Shown here piece by piece: positions 1 to 9,906 of a DNA stretch of 64,000 nt; the first letter of the stretch is position 1, and each line of letters begins with the position of its first letter. Location of the stretch: NCBI GenBank assembly GCA_947172415.1, contig OX359200.1:5830501-5894500 (forward strand). The letters are read 5' to 3'. Below the pieces are notes generated by a model. The model was not told the origin of the DNA and did no database searches. It worked only from the letters and a program-made list of their open reading frames with translations. This stretch comes from Chondrosia reniformis. Its lineage: Eukaryota; Porifera; Demospongiae; Chondrillida; Chondrillidae. The translations under genes were made by a program, and so were the position numbers.

Positions 1-374
1 TAAGTTGACATCTAAGTCTTGTTGCAGATTTCTGTATGACGTATTAAAAGAGTTTATATATAGCTTATAATTGAACATACTGTTGATGTCACTATCTCAA
101 AAAAAACTACAGATTTGATATTCACGTAGAGATCACAATGCGTGCATAATCGAAGACACCTCGTGTGTCTAGCTTATAAATCAACTTCAAAATTACTGAG
201 TCCGAGTCATGCACCCTCTTAATACGCATATCAATTGCAATGTGCGAAATTAGTACTGTCATACACACATAGTACAGTACTATGCTTAAGCCAGAATCCC
301 AAGAAATACATTTAATACCCTATGTGGTTAAACCTAGTTCAAAGTTGTACATATACTCGTAGAGCCAGTCTTAC

Positions 375-486
375 CATCATCTCTACGTAGGTATATATCC
401 AACTCTTTCAATAATTGATCTTCTTTCAAGCTGTTTATCCTTAAAAACTTCCCGTTTATTGTCACGTGATCACGCACCCACAAAAT
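375..486 (-). CDS. possible internal exon, unknown gene
   Basis: An open segment flanked by a plausible 3' splice site (TTTCACAG) on its right and a good 5' splice site (GTAAGA) on its left. It encodes about 37 residues rich in charged and aliphatic positions (it contains VTINGKFL and LKELDIYLRR). I recognise no family, and I found no convincing partner exon in the 700 bp to the right. It lies downstream of the stop codon of the APH-domain gene, so it would belong to a separate gene continuing left. It could equally be a chance open frame. Confidence 0.25.
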
Positions 487-1164
487 CTGTGAAATTCTAC
501 ACCTTTGTATGTTTCCAGAACTGAATGCTACGTACATATTATATAAATAATTACCTGAATTTTCATTGGTGAGGAATTTATTAGGATAATATATATGCGA
601 AATTGGGCATTGAGCAAAGATGGCAGTGATTCAACTAGCACTCTCTGAGACTTATATGCTGTTATTCATTAAGATCGATTGTATATGGACTTAAGCAAGT
701 GGTCATAAAGAACTACTTCAAAAGTTCTATATTTTCTCATGTGATTAATCCAAGCTTATAAGCTCAAGGTTAATTGTTTTGTCCTTAGCTAAAACACACC
801 CACTTGTTATCACACTGTCACACACCCACTTGTTATCACACTGTCACACACCCACTGGTTATCAAACTGTCACACACCCACTTGTTATCACACTGTCACA
901 CACCCACTGGTTATCAAACTGTCACACACCCACTTGTTATCACACTGTCACACACCCACAGAATCCTGTGGAATTACACACCAGGCCTTATATATTTAGA
1001 AATGGTTATATTATTAGCTATATAGACCATCTCAATAAACACTATATATATATAACAGCCATTAATTGTTACTAAAGATAAGGATATACTGTCTTCTGGG
1101 AAAGCGTGCATTTTTAATTTAGTTTTATTGTTTAATTTTTCTTTAATTCTTTGTCACTCTTTGC
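487..1164. other. non-coding stretch, 3' side of APH gene
   Basis: AT-rich intergenic DNA. Apart from the 26 bp tandem repeat annotated separately I see no gene. The open frames across the repeat are products of its periodicity. Confidence 0.5.
794..960 (+). repeat. 26-bp minisatellite, about 6.4 copies
   Basis: Six tandem copies of a 26 bp unit (ACACACCCAC, then TTGTTATC or TGGTTATC, then ACACTGTC or AAACTGTC) occupy 794-949, followed by a partial seventh. Copies 3 and 5 share the same two substitutions (TGGTTATCAAAC), so the array probably grew partly by dimer duplication. Two overlapping open frames here are simple translations of the repeat. Confidence 0.9.
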
Positions 1165-4100
1165 CTACATGTATTTGTTGGCCATATAAAGAAGAGCTTT
1201 TATAGGATCACCATCACATGCACTGCCCTTGAACTCATGTCCTTCATAGCCTTCAGCCTGAGCTTTCTATACAGAGTTGAGCAAACAAAATTAATATAGA
1301 ATAACAACATGTACCATTTTATTTACGTGTCCACTCTTATATTATAGCTATATATACGTATATTATTCTTCCATTCACTATAATTTATTTATGGTATATA
1401 GAATTCAAATGTTAGTTTGTCTACATGACATATGTGAATGATAATTTTATATATAAGATATAGACTGCATATGGATATACGTAGAGACTAGACATACCGA
1501 AAAGATGCTAATGAATCGTAAGCAAGCAACAGGGATGGCTTTTTTAAAGTTAGGATAAAGCTTTTGAGGAGTCATTTCCAATTTATAGATGGAAAGTGAA
1601 CGTAGGTAAGCTTGAAACAAGTCCTTTCTGAACTTTTCCTGTGAAAGATCTTGACCTATATACGTATATGTATGTAATGAATTCTATATACAAAATACAT
1701 ACCAGGGATATATAATTATACATGTACAGTACACATACAGTGCTGCCAAATTATTTGATCTCGTAAATTTCATTCTATGTCTAAATCAAGTATTATATCT
1801 AATTTACTGCATGTAAATGTACTCACATGTCATTTGGTTTAGAAGAGGGTGATTTTCTGGGCAATTGAAATCTTGTGGTCCAAAAAGGCATAACATGAAT
1901 TCAGCCAAATCACAAGATGCATCCCCAAGACATGACATTTCAAAGTCCAATATTGCTTTAACTTTAAGTGTACGATAATCAAACACCAGGTTTCGAAAGT
2001 TGAAATCACCGTGCATAAATACTATAAGAATGCAGAATGATCAATATAATTTAACATGAAAATAATATATTAAAATACAATTAATATTGTAATTACCACA
2101 ATATTTGTAGATTTACCTTTCAAAAGTTTAGACTTGTGTTCTTTTTTTAATGAAGCCACAAGGGAAGAAACAACTTGAAGATCATCTTGTTCACATATGT
2201 TGCACCACAGTTTAATCTGTATGCGAAAATCAAATAGTTTACAGTAGTACCCTATGTATGCAAAATGCATGGTGAGGCCCTATTCAATGTTATGTATATC
2301 ACAGTAATGGATTTAGAGTACTAACATTAACCTGGTTTGTTTTTATTTGTTTACAGATAAATACATCTTGGATGCATGTAATATATACTCCCTGACAGGA
2401 CATAGCATGTCTATATTATGACAATGCATGTGGATACGTATACACTTATATGAAGAATATTTATTCAGTGAAACCTCACTTATCCACACCCCGATTAAAA
2501 CCGGCTGCTCAGATTATCTGTGGTGATAACAAAATGGCTGCTTTGAGCAGTGGAAAAGAAAGCATGTAGTTTTTAACCTAGAGGAAATAGTAGTACTCCA
2601 CCACCCGAAGGATGGAGCAACTCAACAGAAACTTGCAGACGAGTACTTGCACCCTGCATACATTAAGAAGGTTATTATTGTGCACTATTAATATTAGGAA
2701 TATTGCAATTTATATATCCAGCAGTTTCACGTATCTGACAAGCAATGGTCTGGCCCCATTTAAATTGGAAAAGTGAGGTTCTACTGTATAAGCAAACATT
2801 AATATATATTTTGTATCTTACTCATGAAGATATATGTGACAATAATAATAAATGATTGCATGAATGGTGATAATTTAATGCTTTTACCCTCCATTCCCAA
2901 AAACCATTAAAATTAAAGCTTTCTGAAAATTGAGGCCTAGGGTCTCTAAAAGGTTGCATGATATCATTAAAGATAGTCCACGGATAGCTCTCCAAATACT
3001 GAACCATTTCCTTGCTTGCATGCAATCTAGCTAGAGCCTCAATGGCTGATTGATAAACTGTTTGCTTCTCCTTCATGCCCAGGCTACATTCCACTGGGTA
3101 ACCATTCTCAGCATACAATCTCTTTAAGGATGCATCAACAAAATTTACACCCTATATTACATACAGATATATGTATCATAATAATCAAACCTATTATATT
3201 GTACATATATGCATATATGTATAAAGACAATTTATTATTGCCCTCTGTAAAATTGCATCCACCAATTTAGGGCTGTAACCAATCACCATGTACATAGTAT
3301 ACGTACTATTTAAAATACTGATTATCCTAGGGGTCACTTGGATCTCTTTAAATTTGTAACTGGCACTGTGTAGTACTTGATTGTAATTTTAATATTTTAT
3401 ATATTTGCCAGTAACTTGCACTGTGTAGTGATATATATAGTATATTGTAACTTGTACTGTATATATTGACGTAGTAGAGAGCACGGAGCTTAACAGCTTC
3501 AATTAGCATAGTCATACGGTCGCTTAAACCATAGGCTACGTTACGTAGTCTATATATGCTTAAACGATGTATATATCAGTATCGTTTCTCAAACTTCCCG
3601 GGATATATATATATATATGTGTATAATACTTAGTTTACTTACCTCTACATACTCTCTTATGTAAAACTGGGTTCCCACATCATCAAAGACTTCAGAGTTC
3701 CATGGTTGAGTGTAATACACTTTTGGAACTGGGAAGTGCAATTCAGTTAGCTTTTGATATATGTCACATTCTCGCAAAACCTAACACAAGATGAAGTATA
3801 TATGTAATGGGGGAACAGGTTGTAATTATAATGATCATAGAATATACATATAATGCATGTAAATAAAGATTCCCAGTTCCCAGAGTCACTGATGAAGGGT
3901 GGAATTGTCAGAAATGGCTCTCTGGCCCAGTGGAGAAGCAGAAAATGAAAAGGAGAAAGCTCTTGTATCCTCATCCAAATCTTCATATAGACCAATATAT
4001 ACTCTAAAGTAGATGTAGCATGTAAGAAAATGTGTTAGATTATTGGTCATACATTATGTATTCCTTTTCGAATTCCAATATATATTGGAGAAAGTCTCAC

Positions 4101-4544
4101 AATAAACTTTGTCAAATATTTGCCACTGTATGTTACCAAGTAGGTGGGATTGGCATCTGCCCGACTGCAGAATAAAATCCACATGTAAACAATGTATATG
4201 TACAATGGATCATGACTTCTTAACTATTGTAAGAAACTCAACTAAAGAAGAACTTAACATATAAGCCATGTACATATTAAATGCATTTGTATTGATAAGA
4301 TTAGTTGCTCTCAGATTACAGATTACATGCAGTCATTTGAGTGCATGAATGTTATAGCTACTAAATGTAGGAGTCATATATCTATGATAGCATAGTGTTC
4401 ATGCAGTGTTCCTTTTCACCGGCTAAGGAAGTGATCCTTGAATAATTCTTCCTTTGCTGGAGACTTTGGGAGGTTGCATCTCTCCCTCAAATCAACATAT
4501 CGCTTTGCCTTGGATGTACATATCTTCTCTTTAAGTATTTCCAT
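1165..4544 (-). CDS. APH-fold phosphotransferase, ACAD10/11 N-terminus-like
   Basis: Eight exons: 4420-4544, 4101-4164, 3643-3780, 2888-3151, 2117-2216, 1827-2021, 1498-1655 and 1165-1266. They give 381 aa with every splice phase closing. The protein belongs to the aminoglycoside phosphotransferase/choline kinase fold (Pfam APH). Visible landmarks are FPVPKVY and GTQFYIREYVE (N-lobe/hinge), the catalytic loop HGDFNFRN and the metal-binding ILDFEMSCLGD, which stands where other members have the DWE/DFE motif. The nearest relatives I know are the kinase-like halves of ACAD10 and ACAD11, which phosphorylate 4-hydroxyacyl-CoA. Here the frame ends after the APH fold with no acyl-CoA dehydrogenase part. 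The usual Lys-rich KKPPG loop after the first strand is not visible at the exon 2/3 joint, so a small exon may be missed or lost. The start is the first ATG of exon 1; substrate is unknown. Confidence 0.8.
2465..2786. mobile_element. pogo/Tigger-like MITE in APH-gene intron
   Basis: The left end CAGTGAAACCTCACTTATCC and the reverse complement of the right end (CAGTAGAACCTCACTTTTCC) form imperfect 20 bp terminal inverted repeats, typical of pogo-type TA-inserting elements. The element is about 322 bp with no transposase frame. It lies in the intron between exons 2117-2216 and 2888-3151. Confidence 0.65.
3866..3992 (+). mobile_element. relic of Penelope-like terminal repeat with hammerhead-like core
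   Basis: This segment matches the ~283 bp terminal repeats of the Penelope-like element at 28741-31155. It has the same order: a CTGATGAAGGGTGGAATT-like core (CTGATGA at 3889-3895), CAGAAATGGCT, a CCCAGTGGAGAAG-like block and a purine-rich tail ending in a CATC(C/T)AAA block. It is diverged and truncated, and sits in the intron between exons 2 and 3 of the APH-domain gene, antisense to it. Confidence 0.6.
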
Positions 4545-5084
4545 AATATAGCAAGTACCTCCAATTTTCAATCAAAGATGAAAATAGTATTATTGAGACA
4601 TGCGCTAATACATATTCAATGATGTCTTCCATAAATTTGTATCAAAGTATCGTAGTTTTAGAAAATTTGCCGAAAATTTGTCCTAAAGGTATAGCTGCGA
4701 ATATATACGTACGTATATGCGTATATATAAGTTCCACGCGTACAACTAGACAAGGGGCATTTACAGTAGAGCAAGAATCGTCATTTACGTACGTAGTCCA
4801 CTCTCAAAGTGAAATGACTAGGACTTAAAGAGAATAGCTGTGTAGATTGAACTCGTGCAAGTATCTTCTTAGGAAGAATTACTTTCTTCCCTCCAAATTT
4901 TTGGGCATGCTCAGGCAAATGTTGCAATTCCGGGGTCTAGTCAGCAAAATCAGTTTGTAAGTTACCAATTAATTCTTACAACAAATAAAGAATTTGATCA
5001 AAAACAGAAACCAAGTTTTACCATCATGAGACTGTTTTACCGTTGTTTGCATGGTACATAATAATATTAAACCAAATAATCAGA
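4545..5084. other. intergenic: APH-gene promoter side and Aurora 3' flank
   Basis: 540 bp between the start codon of the APH gene and the stop codon of Aurora, both on the minus strand. On the minus strand around 4810-4925 a short coding-like frame (containing LPEHAQKFGGKK and ILARVQST) follows a possible acceptor. I cannot assign it to a family or link it to a neighbour by phase, so I do not call it a gene. Confidence 0.4.
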
Positions 5085-8000
5085 TCATTTGCTTTTGGAT
5101 AGTTCTTTGGTATTCTGAGCAATCCAAGGATGATTCATTGCCTCCTCCAAGGACAGACGGTCTTTTGGATTGTAGCGAAGAAGCTGGAAATTAAGACAGA
5201 ATTCTCAACCAGTGTACTAATGGATGTACATACATACATATGATCAACAACTACGTATGTACAGGTGTAAAGTTATTATCACATCAATATAGAAATGTAC
5301 AAGTTAAAATTTGAAGGACTTTCTACTGTATTTGGAGGAAATCTCTTATAGCAAAACAGTAAGAACTTAGAGATATGGAAGGTAAGTTGACTTGTATATT
5401 GGTATTAATCAAGCATGCAATATTGAATACATACACATATACACTCCTGGAGTCCATTACTGGGGTAACCAAGGCAAATTGCGCATATTCCACAACCCTT
5501 GCACTTTGGTCTCTTAGTATAGCTATACAATCAATATCCAAATAAGCTTGCAAAAAGCCTAGGGGCGAAGTGTATAACTATTACATGTAGTACACTATTA
5601 TGCAACGAGTGCCAATGATCATTTTGTTCTCCAAGCTTTTAATAGTCTTTTGACAAACATTTGAAGATGCTAATGTTTTTCTCCTTAATATTGGAACATT
5701 AATACATTCGTACCTTTCTAATAAGGTCTTGTGCACTGCTTGAAACATGTACTGGAAATTTCAACTGTTTTTCACACTAAGGATTAAGAGTGGAAGTGTC
5801 ATGTACGTAGGGATGGCTATACTGTATATCTTTTTGAAATACTACATGAATAATCCAAAACACCATTTTTCTACATATGTGTGTACATCTATTCTATAGG
5901 GGAACAAGCTTTGGATGAGGATACAAGAGTTTTCTCTTTATTCTTATGCTCCACTGGGTCAGACAGCTTTTCTGAGAATACCATCCTTTACTAGTGATCT
6001 TGGAACTGAAAATCTTTCTGGAAGTTCTTTGAATCTATAGCTCCCTCCTAAACTTTACTGTTAACATTTATCAATAAATGTCCATAATAAAGATTATAAA
6101 TAAATTAATCAAATTACGATCACATTACAAAAATGCTAACATACTTTTATAATTCTACTATAAGTAGATTGTACACCTTCAGCTTCAAATGGTGCCTTTC
6201 CAACAAGAAATTCATAACATAAAATTCCAAGACACCAGTGGTCAACCTGAAATACAAGTATTACGTACGTAGAACATAATCTTAGCATACTGTCATCTAA
6301 CACCAAATCATGCTAAGTCAAATATCACTTAGCAGAAAGGAACTTGACACACAAAGACTACGTACGTAGCTGCATGGATACAGCTTGGTATGGATGGATG
6401 GTGATTTGATAATTCATGAGTGTTGGTGAGTTTAATCTATCAACTTCAAGACTTTTGTGTATACAGCAATAGGAATAATTTCTTCATTTTATTATGGAAA
6501 GGATCTCATTGCATATCACAAACAATATGTACACATGACCTGAAGTTCACTCGGGTAAGTAATGCTACATACGTACGTACATACCCTTTCATCGTGCATC
6601 TTATGTTCTACCATCTCTGGTGGTAAATAGTCCAGGGTCCCACACATGGTAGTACGTCTGCACAGAATGAAATATTCATCACAAAACAGTAACTAAATAC
6701 ACATACATACATACGTACATACATACATACATACATACGTACATACATACGTACATACATACGTACATACATACGTACATACATACGTACATACATACGT
6801 ACATACATACGTACATACATACATACATACATACGTACATACATACGTACATACATACGTACATACATACGTACATATCACTCAAGTTATATATATGTAC
6901 ATGATTGGTACATACGTATGTACTGTATGATATTGTATGATAAACCTATGTACGTACGTACATACGTACATACGTACATACATAGATATCAGATATGTAT
7001 GTCGGGTATACGTACGAACATAGATCAGCTAGGATGAGGTTTAAATGTTCCAATTGAACTTAATAGTTATTGGGACTCTCATTGCCCAGAGCTTAACATG
7101 AAAAGATGTACTAGCTAAAAGTAAGTACGTAAGTATGACTTTGTCATGCAGAATGAGTATACGTATGTACTCAATCAATTTATTCTCTACATACCTGTCC
7201 CCAGACCTTAATAGTAAGTAATGGTAGAGACTCACCTTGATGATGGAGCATGAACTGACCATCCAAAGTCAGCAATCTTCAAATCACCCTACATACGTAC
7301 GTACATGAGTTAAACAAACTTTTATAATTTATATTATAATGAATCACCAAGTTGATAGAAACAGAGATGCATCTCCAGGATATTCACATGTACACGGCTA
7401 CTCATATGAACATACATACTTATGTGTGATGGAAATAATAATCACTGGGAGATGTTACACCTGACCAACCAAGTGACCATCCCTTTGGCTCATCAGTGTG
7501 GTATATATACTTATAGCAAGGAGTTGTACGTATGTGTGTATGCATGTGTCGCGCAGTCACTTTATAACTGATCAGAAGATTTTCTGGTTTGATATCTCTG
7601 TGAATAACCTTCTTTGAATGACAGTACTGTAAAGCATCTGCTAATTGATAAATATACTAAAGGAAACAATAAATATGTACAATGATAGCAAGTGACACAA
7701 TATTAAACTGCAAAACCACATACATACAGTGACTTATACATACATACAAATGAAAATTTACAATTTTCACACTTGGTATGTACGTAGGTAGGTAACCAAT
7801 TAACTAGTAATATTAACTACATGTAACCGACCAATTCTGGTCACCTATTGTATCTAATTTATATGGCTGCTTTAGACTAATGATATTTTGAGAATCAATT
7901 GACTGAGTGGCCAGTTTAGGCAAGTGACTATTTATACAGATTCCACTGTATATATGTGTATACGTATGTAAATATGTATCATTCATATGTATATATACGT

Positions 8001-9787
8001 ATATACGTACATAAGGTCACAGCTGTACTATTAATTATGTACGTACGTATGTATTTCAACTGACAAACCCACACAATCGTCAACACACACTTTTCTTCAA
8101 TATATGATTAAAACACTCCTCACAAGATACTGCAATACACTCCTCCACCGAGTGAGTGTGGTATCTATTGTACAGACACCTACCTACCTTTGCTGACGTC
8201 TGTTCATCAAAATGTAGCCTCTTCTGCAGTTCCTTGTAAAGCTCTCCTTTAGGAGCATACTCTAGAATCAGATAGATCCTTGTTGCATCGTAAAAGTAAC
8301 CAAATAGTCTCAAAACGTTAGGATGCCTGAAATATGAAAGAAAATCATTTTAGAAGTGATACGTATCTTCTACAGGGGACTAAAGGATGCAGTTCAAACA
8401 TTAGGTGGCCAAAGTTCGAGCAAACTGAAGAAGGCGGTCATCTTTATATATGTATCATACCATTTCTACTTGGTGTATATTGATACATATATACTGTAAT
8501 ACATTCTTCAGCACACTAATATGGAGTAGCTATAGCAACAAAAATCCCTTTAGGATTGAATGCTCTAACCTGTCTTCATCACAATATTAAAAGAATATAA
8601 ATGCTTCAGTATAACAAGTCTGTTTGTATCACTAGTGTGCTGTGTGAGGATTGCTTATCATTTCTACATACAGCAGCACTGCACTGTACAAACCTCAGGT
8701 GAGCCTGAATTTCAATCTCCCTTCTCAACTGGTGTTCAACATTGGCTTGCATCAACTGAGACTTAAACAAAACCTAAACACAATCAATGGAGAGTGCTCA
8801 TTCAACACATAAAACTGTGCTTCAGACTCGTACATACTTTTAACATTATAATTTTTTTAACATTTTACTTTCCTGTGTAGTGCTGCATGGGGCATACTCT
8901 CGCCCTAGTGTGCACTTAAAATTTAATAATAATAATATACATATATATTCTACCTTGAGGGCAACTATGAATTTACTCTTCTTCTCTCTAGCAAGATACA
9001 CTGTTCCAAATTTCCCTTTTCCGAGGGGCTTTCCAATGTCAAAATCGGAAAGACTCCAAACGTGGGGCTTTTCGCTTTCTGCACTTGCCTTGGTCTGTGG
9101 AATTACACTCTATAGGACATAATAACACACGTTTACACACTAAATAGTAACATGTTTAAACTACATATCCTTCAATAAATTCAAATATCTAGGGGCATGG
9201 TTTAACGACATCTAATCCTGGGATGATCACATTATATTAATAACAGAGTTTCCACTAAAATCCACCTTCTCAGGTATTTATCTTGGTTTCTCCCTAAACC
9301 AGCACTATCAAGTTTCTACCAACCCTACATTCTCCCCATCCTAGACTACTGTGATATAGCATGGAATGGCACCACCTCCACTAATGCCATCAAGCTGGAG
9401 AGATTACAAACCTACTATGCAAGAATCATACTCAGACGAAGCAAGCTATCCTCTGACACTACTAGTTGAAGAAGCCCCAAATCAGGAGGAATATACGTAC
9501 ATACAATGAGGATTACCCTACAGCGCAGAACGGGCTTAGCTCCCAGCTACCTCTCCAAGCTCTTGCAACCAATCTCACAAAGCTATGGCACGAAAAATTC
9601 CTCTAAGCTAAGGGGACCCGCGTATAAATAATATCTTATCTTGAGCGCCAATTAACACGGATCAGGTCTTATATTTGCTTACATATTGCAAATCAATTCT
9701 TACTGGTGGTTCAGGGTTTTTTATTAGTGTCCTGGAATCAGAGCCGACTGCAGAATTAACTGTTTGAGCAGCGTTCTCTTTGTCCAT
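5085..9787 (-). CDS. Aurora serine/threonine kinase
   Basis: Ten exons: 9704-9787, 8954-9109, 8694-8773, 8188-8326, 7561-7656, 7236-7288, 6585-6657, 6145-6246, 5714-5764 and 5085-5183. They total 933 nt, giving 310 aa with all phases closing. This mitotic kinase acts at centrosomes, spindle and chromosomal passenger complex. Residues visible: glycine loop GKGKFG 58-63, catalytic Lys80 in VALK, HRD 172-174 with Asn179, DFG Asp192, activation loop RRTTMCGT with Thr206 in the position of Aurora A Thr288, and [12 protein letters not shown]. Signature Aurora blocks such as [15 protein letters not shown] and [13 protein letters not shown] leave little doubt. The N-terminal tail is short (about 48 aa), as in Aurora B/C or single invertebrate Auroras. 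It begins MDKEN, containing a KEN degron for APC/C. The A versus B class cannot be settled here. Confidence 0.95.
5894..6045 (-). mobile_element. second relic of Penelope-like terminal repeat
   Basis: Read on the minus strand, this matches the Penelope-like terminal repeat at 28741-29022: a GATCACTAGTAA block (decayed from GATCACTGATGA), CAGAAAAGCTGTCTGACCCAGTGG, a purine-rich stretch, CATCCAAAGC and GTTCCCCTATAG at the end. The hammerhead-like core is mutated. It lies in the Aurora intron between exons 8 and 9, in the same orientation as the gene. Confidence 0.55.
6697..6876. repeat. CATA/CGTA tetranucleotide microsatellite
   Basis: About 180 bp of CATACATACGTA-type repeats, largely a 12 bp higher-order unit (two CATA-type plus one CGTA-type tetramer). 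It lies just inside the Aurora intron beside exon 6585-6657. All three minus-strand frames are open here, which is only an effect of the period. Similar TACGTA runs are scattered through the window (e.g. 6950-6985, 13107-13130). Confidence 0.95.
9175..9630 (+). mobile_element. decayed LINE reverse transcriptase C-terminal fragment
   Basis: On the plus strand, pieces of a non-LTR reverse transcriptase can be read across several frameshifts: [15 protein letters not shown], a block like [30 protein letters not shown] and a later [14 protein letters not shown]. This order is typical of the region after the polymerase active site in CR1/jockey-like LINEs. It lies in Aurora intron 1, antisense to the kinase. 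Stops and frameshifts show it is dead. Confidence 0.75.
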
Positions 9788-9906
9788 CGCCCTTCGCAGT
9801 CCCGATTGTACACAATTTTAAATACTGCAATCTGATTGGACAGAAGTCACCATGGCTACAACAGATCGAAGGCCGTGCAGCAGTGGGTAGTCTACACGTG
9901 TTAAAA
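9788..9906. promoter_or_regulatory. 119-bp bidirectional promoter, Aurora/PABPN1
   Basis: Only 119 bp separate the Aurora start codon (minus) from the PABPN1 start codon (plus), so the two must share core promoter DNA. Visible elements are an inverted CCAAT box (TGATTGG, about 9833-9839) and a palindromic E-box CACGTG at 9895-9900. An upstream ATG in strong context (ACCATGG, 9852) opens a 12-codon frame ending at 9890, before the PABPN1 ATG. It is a uORF only if transcription starts upstream of it. Confidence 0.7.

Noticed and set aside
779..1075. 98-codon and 73-codon plus-strand frames rich in HTP/TVTHP
   Set aside because: Product of the 26 bp minisatellite; no start context, no splice signals.
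6608..6885. Three overlapping minus-strand open frames ([24 protein letters not shown] repeats)
   Set aside because: They are translations of the CATA/CGTA microsatellite in all three frames, and the true exon 6585-6657 lies at their edge.
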